The translations under genes and the position numbers were made by a program. A DNA stretch of 64,000 nucleotides from an uncultured Flavobacteriales bacterium (lineage in GTDB: Bacteria > Bacteroidota > Bacteroidia > Flavobacteriales_D > Crocinitomicaceae). The notes below the pieces were generated by a model, which saw only the letters and a list, made by a program, of their open reading frames with translations, was not told the DNA's origin and ran no database searches. Of this stretch, positions 8,534-15,980 are shown piece after piece. Where the stretch lies: the NCBI GenBank assembly GCA_913054135.1, contig CAJXJK010000006.1, positions 124,001 through 188,000 of the forward strand, in the 5' to 3' direction. Position 1 is the stretch's first letter; every line of letters begins with the position of its first letter.

Positions 8534-9994
8534 ATGAGGAAGATAGCATTAGCAATAATATGTGTTTTGGGTATAAGTTTTTCTACTGATGCTCAATTAA
8601 TTAGCTTCATAAAAACATATGGTAATACAGGCTATGATTTTGGAAAAGATATTAAGCAAGATACTGACACTGGCTATGTGGTAACAGGAAGTTCAAGTAG
8701 CTTCGTTGGTGCTCAAAGTGATGTCTACCTTCTTAAAGTAGATTCTCTAGGTAATTTCAAATGGTCTATCAATCATGGTGGCGAAGGCTCTGACTGGGGA
8801 GAAGCGATTGAAGTAACAAATGATTCTACTTACGCTATTGGCGGTTATACAAATAGCTTTGGCGAAGGCGGGTTTGATTTTTATTTACTTCGTTTAGACC
8901 AGGAAGGCAATGAAATCTGGAGCAAAACATATGGCGGCAGTAATTGGGACAAAGCTTATGGTATGGTTCAAACTCCAGACTCTGGGTTTGTTCTAGTTGG
9001 CGAATCCTACAGCTTTAACGGCAGTAATCAAAGTGGATACGTGGTTAGGACCGATAAATGGGGCGATACATTATGGACATACGTTGAAGAGAATACGAAT
9101 CAAAGTTTTTTCAATGACGTTACCCTAGATGGCGACTCAATCGTAATATGTGGCGGCTACTACTCTAGCGCAACAAGTTCTGTTGATGGATGGATCAAAA
9201 CAATGCATTTAGATGGTAACGAAGGTGCCTCTAAACTTGTAGGGCAAGGGAATGACGACTACTTCACATGTGTTTATGTTGAAGGTGGATTCTATAATTT
9301 TGGCGGAGCGAGAGCTTATAATTTTGACACTGAAAAAACGAATATGTGGAATTATAGAATGCAAGATGACCACACAGTAGTCTTTGATTTAGCCTACATC
9401 AATCTATCTGTTGAAAGCGACCAAATCAATGACATTGTTACGAGATGGTATAATCAAGACACCTACTTCATTGGGCAAACAGAAAGCTATGGATACCTTC
9501 TTGATGGTAAAGACGATATTTTTATGGGCAAATGCAGTTCAGGAGGAGTCTACTTCGCAGCTAACAATTATGGTGCTCAAGGTGAAGACATTGGTCAATC
9601 AGTGGACAATTGCTATGATGATGGAGTTGTATTCCTTTCTGATTCGAAATATTTCGCAACTGGCGGAAACAATATTATTATCATGAAATTGAATTACACA
9701 TGGTCTTATCCTGACTTATTTGGAGACATTTCTTATGATGACATTACCACTTCAATTGATGAAGAAAACGACTCAGATCACTTTTATCCTAATCCTTTAG
9801 AGAACTCGCTTAATTTTGGAAAAGTACTGAATGGCCAAATTCAAATTTATGACCTATCTGGGAAGTTAATCCTTGATAATGCCGTGAATTCTTCTTCAAT
9901 TAACTTAGAAGGTTTAGAGTCAGGAACCTACATTCTAACCTATGTAAACGCAGCCGACAAAAAGGTTTCTAGAACAAAAATCATTAAGAATTAG
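8534..9994 (+). CDS. T9SS type A cargo protein with repeated beta-propeller-like motifs
   Basis: 486 residues from the ATG at 8534, chosen because AGGGGG lies just before it and a signal peptide follows (MRKIALAIICVLGISFSTDAQ); an upstream in-frame ATG at 8483 lies inside the previous gene. The body has repeated units of the form TYGG...DxAxxxxxTxDxGYxxxGxTxSFG...DxYLLxxDxxGNxxWS, common in secreted Bacteroidota proteins. The end (HFYPNPLENSLNFG...YDLSGKLI...GLESGTYILTYV...IIKN) is a T9SS type A sorting domain. Third gene of the 5726-9994 operon. The convergent next gene overlaps it by 11 nt. Confidence 0.88.
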   Translation: MRKIALAIICVLGISFSTDAQLISFIKTYGNTGYDFGKDIKQDTDTGYVVTGSSSSFVGAQSDVYLLKVDSLGNFKWSINHGGEGSDWGEAIEVTNDSTYAIGGYTNSFGEGGFDFYLLRLDQEGNEIWSKTYGGSNWDKAYGMVQTPDSGFVLVGESYSFNGSNQSGYVVRTDKWGDTLWTYVEENTNQSFFNDVTLDGDSIVICGGYYSSATSSVDGWIKTMHLDGNEGASKLVGQGNDDYFTCVYVEGGFYNFGGARAYNFDTEKTNMWNYRMQDDHTVVFDLAYINLSVESDQINDIVTRWYNQDTYFIGQTESYGYLLDGKDDIFMGKCSSGGVYFAANNYGAQGEDIGQSVDNCYDDGVVFLSDSKYFATGGNNIIIMKLNYTWSYPDLFGDISYDDITTSIDEENDSDHFYPNPLENSLNFGKVLNGQIQIYDLSGKLILDNAVNSSSINLEGLESGTYILTYVNAADKKVSRTKIIKN

Positions 9995-10736
9995 AAATAA
10001 TTCTCTCGGTAATCACTTTATATAGGTTTTTTAATTCAGGAGACTTCAAAGATTCTAATTGCTCTTGAATCACCTTGTCATCCCTCCTCTTTGCGGGCCC
10101 AGTCAATGAATTGGCAGCACCATTATTAATGCAATTGGAAATTGTTTCTTTAATCAATGGAATAAGTAATTCAAAGCTGTGTCCATTTGATTTCATTAGG
10201 CTTTCGGCCTCAATTAACATTTGAACGGTAAAGTTACTTGCAAACACAGCTGCCAGATGAAGTTCTTTTCTTTTCTTTGAATCCGCAAAGTCTACATTTT
10301 TTGATAAGAATGAATGAACAAAGGTCTTCAATTCATTCGCAAATCCTTCGCTTGAAGCCTCTATCAAGAATGGAACTTCATCCAATTCCATCTCACCATC
10401 TTTTCGGAATGTTTGCAAAGGATAAAGAACTCCGTGAAAATCGAAATTCTCGAACACATCTATTGCGACAGATCCTGAAGTATGAACCACTTTCAAATCA
10501 GACGGAAGCTCGCTAAGAACAGTCTGAATGACATCATCTTTAACAGCTACAATCGTTAAATCAGCTTCCAAACTAACTTCTGACAACTTATCTACCCCTA
10601 TTGAATCAACTTTGTCAGCCAGATCTTGGGCTTTCTGAATATCTCTTGAAAACACAGTGAGTACCTCTGCATTCTTAGCAAGATTAATTGCTAAATGTGT
10701 TGCCACATTTCCAGATCCAATGATATTCAGCTTCAT
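9984..10736 (-). CDS. DUF2520/Rossmann-like NAD(P)-binding protein
   Basis: 250 residues. N-terminal Rossmann fold with MKLNIIGSGNVATHLAINLA (GxGxxxxxL) and VFSRDIQKAQDLADK, then a helical C-terminal domain (LHLAAVFASNFTVQMLIEAESL), the layout of the ProC/6-phosphogluconate dehydrogenase-like DUF2520 family. Substrate unknown. Its ATG overlaps the stop of the upstream membrane glycosyltransferase gene by 4 nt, so the pair is translationally coupled. Confidence 0.82.
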   Translation of the reverse strand: MKLNIIGSGNVATHLAINLAKNAEVLTVFSRDIQKAQDLADKVDSIGVDKLSEVSLEADLTIVAVKDDVIQTVLSELPSDLKVVHTSGSVAIDVFENFDFHGVLYPLQTFRKDGEMELDEVPFLIEASSEGFANELKTFVHSFLSKNVDFADSKKRKELHLAAVFASNFTVQMLIEAESLMKSNGHSFELLIPLIKETISNCINNGAANSLTGPAKRRDDKVIQEQLESLKSPELKNLYKVITERIISNS

Positions 10737-12148
10737 TTCTTTTTATATGATTTGAGCATAAAACCTCCTTTATACCCAGTTTCTTCAATCCAAAGATACT
10801 TATCACTGAGAACTTCATGAGTGTTCAATCCTTGATTAGTGAATTCAGAATTGAAATCAATGTATAAGATTTCTGATGCCTCATCACTCAAAACTCTTTC
10901 GCCCGCGCAATCGGCGATAATCTTCTCAGAAATCAACCTCTCATTCAATTCAAGCTTGTTCAAACTTTCAAAGTCTTCAATTAAGTGATATGCAAGCAAT
11001 AATTCATAATGTTCAGGGCAATAATAAACCGACTTGCCGTCATTAAGCCCTTCTTTGACTTCATCAATCAAAAGGTTGGTCTCGCGGTTAATATCTGGAG
11101 CAAAGTGAACACTGAACAAAAACGGCAGACAAACTCCCGGGACGAGATATTTGACAAAGCTCCATTTAAACTCAACTTTACCAAACCATATGAAGATTGG
11201 CAAGAAGAATACCATTGAAACAAACAAATAGCGCTCATGAAATACAGGCTGAACTGCCAAGGAGAATAAGAACATCAATACGAACAGACCTAATCCTGCT
11301 GTTAGAAAAAAGAAGAAACTGGAGTCCTTTTTACCCCCTTTAACCACCAACACTCTTAGAGCAATTAAAAATAGGGTGAAGAAAATAAGGTTGAACGGAG
11401 TATTGAACATTTTAAAGAGCTCTTCATAAAAGTCAACGAACCGTGGATATGGAATCCATGAACCATTGGAAACGAAATCAGATCCTCTTGAGAAAATCAC
11501 AAGCAATATTGGAGAAATCAGTATCAGAAATAATAAAGCTGATTTGAGAATTTGCTTGCCTTGAATCTTAGCTAAATTCATCAAGCCTAATAAAACTAAA
11601 ATAGCCAAAGCGAATATGCCTAAATAGTGGGTGTATATGGCCAGAGCTATAAAGATTGCAGTAAAATATGAGCTTCGATTATTTTCTTCAAAAACCCACT
11701 TATACAGGCTAGTAAGACTTAAAAAGGAGAACAGAATAAACAATTGAAACATCCTTGCTTCCATGCTAAAATGATGAAATGAATCAGTGAACATCAAGAT
11801 TCCAACCGCACCAAAACCTATTAAATAGTTAGATCGCTCGGAAACAAACAGATACACAGATGATATTAAAAACAATGAAATCAGGAGTGACATTGATCTT
11901 ACAGCCAAGGGATCAACTCCAAAAAGAGATTGCCAAAAATGTTGAAGTATATAATGTAAGGGCGGATTATTTCCGTTTGACAGAAAATTAAGCGTCTCGC
12001 CCAGTGGTTGCGAAGAATAATAGATAGTAAAAGGCTCGTCTAATTCAATTGGATATGAATCTAAGAAAGGAATACAAACACAAAGCTGCAAGACTATAAG
12101 AAAGAACAGAATAACTAAATCTAGCTTTTTATAACCTTTCATATCCAT
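10733..12148 (-). CDS. Polytopic membrane glycosyltransferase (GT39/PMT_2-like)
   Basis: About 471 residues with some ten to twelve membrane segments. The first extracytoplasmic loop has DSYPIELDEPFTIYYSSQP, the acidic motif of GT-C enzymes (ArnT/PMT_2 family), and NGNNPPLHYILQHFWQSLFG with the NPP-L-H pattern of that family. Such enzymes move a sugar from a lipid-linked donor to lipid, glycan or protein. The last 130 residues are soluble. ATG at 12148 or 12142 is preferred over a TTG three nt further upstream. Acceptor unknown. Confidence 0.82.
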   Translation of the reverse strand: MDMKGYKKLDLVILFFLIVLQLCVCIPFLDSYPIELDEPFTIYYSSQPLGETLNFLSNGNNPPLHYILQHFWQSLFGVDPLAVRSMSLLISLFLISSVYLFVSERSNYLIGFGAVGILMFTDSFHHFSMEARMFQLFILFSFLSLTSLYKWVFEENNRSSYFTAIFIALAIYTHYLGIFALAILVLLGLMNLAKIQGKQILKSALLFLILISPILLVIFSRGSDFVSNGSWIPYPRFVDFYEELFKMFNTPFNLIFFTLFLIALRVLVVKGGKKDSSFFFFLTAGLGLFVLMFLFSLAVQPVFHERYLFVSMVFFLPIFIWFGKVEFKWSFVKYLVPGVCLPFLFSVHFAPDINRETNLLIDEVKEGLNDGKSVYYCPEHYELLLAYHLIEDFESLNKLELNERLISEKIIADCAGERVLSDEASEILYIDFNSEFTNQGLNTHEVLSDKYLWIEETGYKGGFMLKSYKKK

Positions 12149-12157
12149 CAAACTTAT

Positions 12158-12165
12158 TAAATTTG
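12158..12165 (+). promoter_or_regulatory. Possible -7 element for the thiolase gene
   Basis: TAAATTTG fits TAnnTTTG, 40 nt before the ATG at 12206, in the 57-nt divergent gap. No convincing -33 TTG is visible at the usual distance. Confidence 0.33.
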
Positions 12166-12205
12166 AAGCAATACAGATTCAAATTCATAAACTAAATCCA
12201 AACAA

Positions 12206-13414
12206 ATGAAAGACGTTTTTATTGTAGATGCTATTAGAACAGCAATTGGAAACTTTGGCGGAACCCTTGCACCAGTTAGAACTGATGACTTAGGAGCTCA
12301 CGTAATGAAAGCACTAATTGATCGAAACCCAGACTTTGACCCGAAAGATATTGAAGACGTAATTTTCGGTTGTGCTAATCAGGCAGGTGAAGACAATAGA
12401 AACGTAGCCAGAATGAGTTCTTTATTGGCTGGTTTACCTTGGACTATTGGAGGAGAAACTGTTAACAGACTTTGCTCATCAGGTATGGCATCTACTGTTA
12501 ACGCAGCTAGAGCAATCAAAGATGGAGCTGGAGACATTTACATTTCAGGAGGAGTTGAACACATGACAAGAGGACCTTGGGTAATCTCTAAGGTTTCAAA
12601 ACCTTTTGGTAGAGATGCACAAATGCATGATTCTTCATTTGGATGGAGATTTGTCAATCCTAAAATGAAAGAGATTTATGGAGTTGACGGAATGGGAGTT
12701 ACGGCAGAGAACTTGGTTGAGATGTACGGTATATCTAGAGAAGATCAAGATTTATTTGCCTACAACAGTCAAATGAAAGCGGCTAAAGCTCAGTCATCAG
12801 GAAGATTTGCTGAGGAGATTATTCCAATCGCAATTCCGAGAAGAAAGCAAGAAGATTTAATATTTGATCAAGATGAATTTATAAAGCCAAATTCTTCATT
12901 AGAAGTATTAGGAAAACTGAGAGCGGCATTCAAGAAAGAAGGCGGATCAGTAACAGCAGGGAATGCTTCAGGACTTAATGATGGAGCTGTTGCTCTTTTA
13001 TTGGCAAGTGAAGATGCTGTGAAATCAAACAACTTTAAACCAATGGCCAGAATAGTTTCTGCTGCCGTAGCTGGAGTTGAACCAAGAATTATGGGAATAG
13101 GACCTGTATATGCTTCTCAAAAAGCATTAGCACGAGCAGGATTAACCTTTGATGATATGGATATCATTGAGATCAATGAAGCCTTTGCTGCTCAAGCACT
13201 TGCATGCACAAGAGAAATGGGACTTGCAGATGACGATCCAAGAATCAACCCTAACGGTGGTGGAATTGCAATTGGTCACCCATTAGGAATGACAGGAGGA
13301 CGTATTCTTCAAACAGCAGCAATTGAATTAGCAAAACAAAATAAGAGATATGCCTTAGTAACACTATGTATTGGTGTTGGTCAAGGTTACGCGACAATCA
13401 TTGAGAGAGTTTAG
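12206..13414 (+). CDS. Acetyl-CoA acyltransferase / 3-oxoadipyl-CoA thiolase-like
   Basis: 402 residues, full-length thiolase. Catalytic residues visible: nucleophile Cys90 in NRLCSSGMAS, His358 in GGGIAIGHPLGMTGGR and Cys388 in LCIGVGQG. The signatures SFGWRFVNPKMKEIYGVDGM and ADDDPRINPNGGGIAIGHP are closer to 3-oxoadipyl-CoA thiolases (PcaF/PaaJ) than to fatty-acid FadA as I remember them. The reaction is CoA-dependent cleavage of a 3-oxoacyl-CoA. No phenylacetate, beta-ketoadipate or beta-oxidation genes lie beside it, so the substrate is open. Confidence 0.93.
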   Translation: MKDVFIVDAIRTAIGNFGGTLAPVRTDDLGAHVMKALIDRNPDFDPKDIEDVIFGCANQAGEDNRNVARMSSLLAGLPWTIGGETVNRLCSSGMASTVNAARAIKDGAGDIYISGGVEHMTRGPWVISKVSKPFGRDAQMHDSSFGWRFVNPKMKEIYGVDGMGVTAENLVEMYGISREDQDLFAYNSQMKAAKAQSSGRFAEEIIPIAIPRRKQEDLIFDQDEFIKPNSSLEVLGKLRAAFKKEGGSVTAGNASGLNDGAVALLLASEDAVKSNNFKPMARIVSAAVAGVEPRIMGIGPVYASQKALARAGLTFDDMDIIEINEAFAAQALACTREMGLADDDPRINPNGGGIAIGHPLGMTGGRILQTAAIELAKQNKRYALVTLCIGVGQGYATIIERV

Positions 13415-13430
13415 GCACGTAGTTTTTCAT

Positions 13431-13593
13431 AAATTGTCATTTCGTAGAAGGTTAAATAAGTAGTTGTCATTTCGAGCGTAGTCGAGAAATCTGATAAAGC
13501 GTTTCGTAAGGCTTTGGCAGATTTCTCCATTCCACTTTGTTTCAGTCGAAATGACAATCTTCGAAGTCAGAACTTCGCTCGAAATGACAATTT
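13431..13593. repeat. Nested palindromic TTGTCATTTCG element
   Basis: Four copies of a TTGTCATTTCG core in two nested inverted pairs. Outer arms: 13431-13444 and 13580-13593, 14 bp perfect. Inner arms: TTGTCATTTCGA at 13464-13475 and its complement at 13546-13557, 12 bp perfect, extended by GAGAAATCT (13484-13492) and AGATTTCTC (13520-13528). The outer right arm, read on the minus strand, continues GAGCGAA, nearly the same as the inner left arm (GAGCGTA). This arrangement is a REP-like dispersed intergenic palindrome I recall from Bacteroidota genomes. No other full copy was seen here. The inner hairpin would place about 95 nt in one fold. Confidence 0.85.
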
Positions 13594-13624
13594 ATTAATT
13601 CACCTTGAATTAATTGCATTTAAG

Positions 13625-13915
13625 ATGAACTACAACTATTTCATTTACATACTCAGCAATAAAAATCGTTCTACACTTTACATTGGTGTCACAAACAACA
13701 TTCTTAAAAGGATTGAAGAACACAAGCTTACAAAATCAGGATTTGCGTATAGATATAATTGCTTTGACTTAGTGTATTACGAACACTTCACGCAAATTGA
13801 ACATGCAATTTCAAGAGAAAAGCAAATCAAGAAATGGAGCAGAATTAAAAAGAACAACCTAATTAAATCTAAAAATCCAGACTTATTAAATTTAATTAAT
13901 GATCTTAAGCATTAA
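13625..13915 (+). CDS. Single-domain GIY-YIG nuclease
   Basis: 96 residues from the ATG at 13625. A compact GIY-YIG domain of the YhbQ/UvrC-N type: FIYIL (5-9), LYIGVT (18-23), then ILKRIEEH with Arg29 and His33, and SREKQIKKW with Glu65, the expected catalytic set. Such proteins cut DNA; cellular roles of the free-standing ones are mostly unknown. The frame stays open upstream to 13514 through the palindromic repeat, but those residues merely translate the repeat (RNDN twice), so I place the start after it. The gene begins 32 nt after the palindrome, an arrangement reminiscent of REP elements and their RAYT transposases (inference). Confidence 0.9.
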   Translation: MNYNYFIYILSNKNRSTLYIGVTNNILKRIEEHKLTKSGFAYRYNCFDLVYYEHFTQIEHAISREKQIKKWSRIKKNNLIKSKNPDLLNLINDLKH

Positions 13916-13929
13916 ACATTATTAGAATA

Positions 13930-14535
13930 ATGCAAACTAAATCGTCTTTCATCCTTAGTTTTTTAACGCTTGCGATAATAATTGTATCAAGCTTACTAGG
14001 ATATCTTGACGTTATCTCTGCCCTATTCTACTTTGTTGGCGAAATTGCTGTAATGGTTATCATCACAATGATAATGCATATTCAATTTGGTAATATTTTC
14101 AAAGCAATTCAAATTGGAATCATGTCGATTTTCCCTCTTGCTATGGGATACCTACTGGCCTACTTCCCAGTTATCTTCTTAGATCACGTTGACCTAGCAC
14201 TTAGAAATGAAGTTTACGATTCGAGTCAGTTTCTACCTTATATGCTCAAAATCACATGGCCATTTATATTAATCAGATTAATCACTTCTGTAGCGGCTTA
14301 CTTTTTAATTCCTAAAGATATCCGTGAAGAAACTGTGATGAACAACCTGTTTACTCCGATATTTCTAATATTAGGAATTGGGGTCACCAACATTGCTTTG
14401 CTTAATTTCTTTGACGGCGTTTTAACAGCCAATATTATTCTGATTGTTATTCTATCAATCAGATTCATAGTCGAATTGATTCAGTACAAATCTATTTTGG
14501 GTATTGGTTTAAGGAAACAAAAAAAGCAGCCCTAA
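13930..14535 (+). CDS. Integral membrane protein, unknown function
   Basis: 201 residues, five or six membrane helices: about 8-25, 30-50, 58-80, 107-128, 140-163 and 164-184, with a basic tail (RKQKKQP). No family recognised and no signature motif. It begins 14 nt after the GIY-YIG stop and may be co-transcribed. Its stop codon lies in the loop of a terminator hairpin. Confidence 0.75.
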   Translation: MQTKSSFILSFLTLAIIIVSSLLGYLDVISALFYFVGEIAVMVIITMIMHIQFGNIFKAIQIGIMSIFPLAMGYLLAYFPVIFLDHVDLALRNEVYDSSQFLPYMLKITWPFILIRLITSVAAYFLIPKDIREETVMNNLFTPIFLILGIGVTNIALLNFFDGVLTANIILIVILSIRFIVELIQYKSILGIGLRKQKKQP

Positions 14536-14545
14536 AGCTGCTTTT
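14519..14545. terminator. Bidirectional terminator between membrane protein gene and gltA
   Basis: Stem AAAGCAGC (14523-14530) with GCTGCTTT (14537-14544), 8 bp, 6-nt loop. Seven A at 14519-14525 make a T7 run for minus-strand gltA; TTTT follows on the plus strand. The plus-strand stop codon (14533-14535) lies in the loop. Confidence 0.75.
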
Positions 14546-14573
14546 CATTATTACCAGAGGTAAATTTTATCTC

Positions 14574-15872
14574 TTATCTTTTATCTAAATCAACAAAGTC
14601 TCTAGCGTTTTCACCAGTATAAACTTGTCTTGGTCTTCCAATTGGATCACCGTTATCTAACATTTCTTTCCATTGAGCAATCCACCCTGGTAATCTACCT
14701 AAGGCGAACATAACTGTGAACATCTCAGTTGGAATTCCGATAGCTCTGTAGATAATTCCCGAATAGAAATCAACGTTTGGATAAAGACCTCTTGACTTGA
14801 AGTACTCATCTTCTAAAGCTACTTGCTCTAATCTCTTAGCAATATCCAATGTAGGATCATCAATTCCTAATTGATCTAAAATATCGTCACATGCTTTCTT
14901 AATGATTGTTGCTCTTGGATCAAAGTTTTTATAAACTCTGTGTCCGAAGCCCATTAATCTAAACGGATCTTCTTTGTCTTTTGCTTTCGCAATCCATTTA
15001 TCTAAATCACCACCATCTTCTTGAATCATTTCTAACATTTCAATAACTGCTTGGTTTGCTCCACCATGAAGTGGACCCCAAAGAGCAGAAATACCTGCAG
15101 AAATAGAAGCATATAAGTTAGCTTGTGAAGAACCTACAATTCTTACAGTTGAAGCCGAACAGTTTTGCTCGTGATCAGCATGAAGAATTAATAATTTATT
15201 TAATGCTTTAGCAATAACTGGATTAGGCGTGTAATCTTCAGTTGGCATTGCAAAACACATGTGCATGAAATTCTCAATATATCCTAAATCATTTTTAGGA
15301 TACATAAAAGGATGACGTACTGCATTTTTATAAACCATTGCTGCCAATGTTGGCAACTTGGCAATCAATCTCTTAATTGTTAATTGGAAAGCTTCTTGAG
15401 ATCTGTTTGGATCTTGAGATTCTGGATAGAATGTTGACATTGATACAATCATTGAAGCCAAAATACCCATTGGGTGCGCCTTTGCAGGATAAGCTTCAAA
15501 GAAACGCTTCATGTCTTCATGAACCAAAGTATGGTGATCAATTTCACTTTCAAATGATTCTAACTCTGCTTTCGTAGGAAGCTCTCCATTCAGAATTAAG
15601 TAAGTCACTTCTAAGAATGAAGCTTGCTCAGCTAACTGCTCAATTGGATAACCTCTATATCTTAAAATACCTTTTTCACCATCAAGAAACGTAATTGCAC
15701 TCATACAAGAACCAGTGTTTTTAAAACCTCTATCTAAGGTAATGTATCCAGTTTGGGCTCTCAACTTAGAGATATCCAAAGCTTTCTCATTTTCAGATCC
15801 TGTGATAATAGGAATTTCAATTGTTTTCCCATCTAATTCGATTCTTGCTATTTCGTCCATTTTTGTTTCCAT
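14574..15872 (-). CDS. gltA: Citrate synthase
   Basis: 432 residues, type II citrate synthase, condensing oxaloacetate and acetyl-CoA at the entry of the TCA cycle. Active-site residues align with the E. coli enzyme: His234 (LHADHEQN), His269 (GPLHGGANQ), His311 (MGFGHRVYKN) and Asp368 (NVDFYSG). An N-terminal beta-rich region and GSCMSAITFLDGEKGILRYRGYPIEQLA complete the expected layout; length is normal. An internal Met5 is an alternative start. It has its own strong terminator and is separated by 108 nt from the next minus-strand gene, so it is likely a single-gene unit. Confidence 0.98.
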   Translation of the reverse strand: METKMDEIARIELDGKTIEIPIITGSENEKALDISKLRAQTGYITLDRGFKNTGSCMSAITFLDGEKGILRYRGYPIEQLAEQASFLEVTYLILNGELPTKAELESFESEIDHHTLVHEDMKRFFEAYPAKAHPMGILASMIVSMSTFYPESQDPNRSQEAFQLTIKRLIAKLPTLAAMVYKNAVRHPFMYPKNDLGYIENFMHMCFAMPTEDYTPNPVIAKALNKLLILHADHEQNCSASTVRIVGSSQANLYASISAGISALWGPLHGGANQAVIEMLEMIQEDGGDLDKWIAKAKDKEDPFRLMGFGHRVYKNFDPRATIIKKACDDILDQLGIDDPTLDIAKRLEQVALEDEYFKSRGLYPNVDFYSGIIYRAIGIPTEMFTVMFALGRLPGWIAQWKEMLDNGDPIGRPRQVYTGENARDFVDLDKR

Positions 15873-15980
15873 GTTTACTTTGCGTCTTTTAAAATATTCC
15901 CCCTAAATATAGCAGGAATTTTGTGATTTGAGATAGCTAAACCTTAAAATATTTTGGCTGTAGCTTGCAGTCTCACCTGA

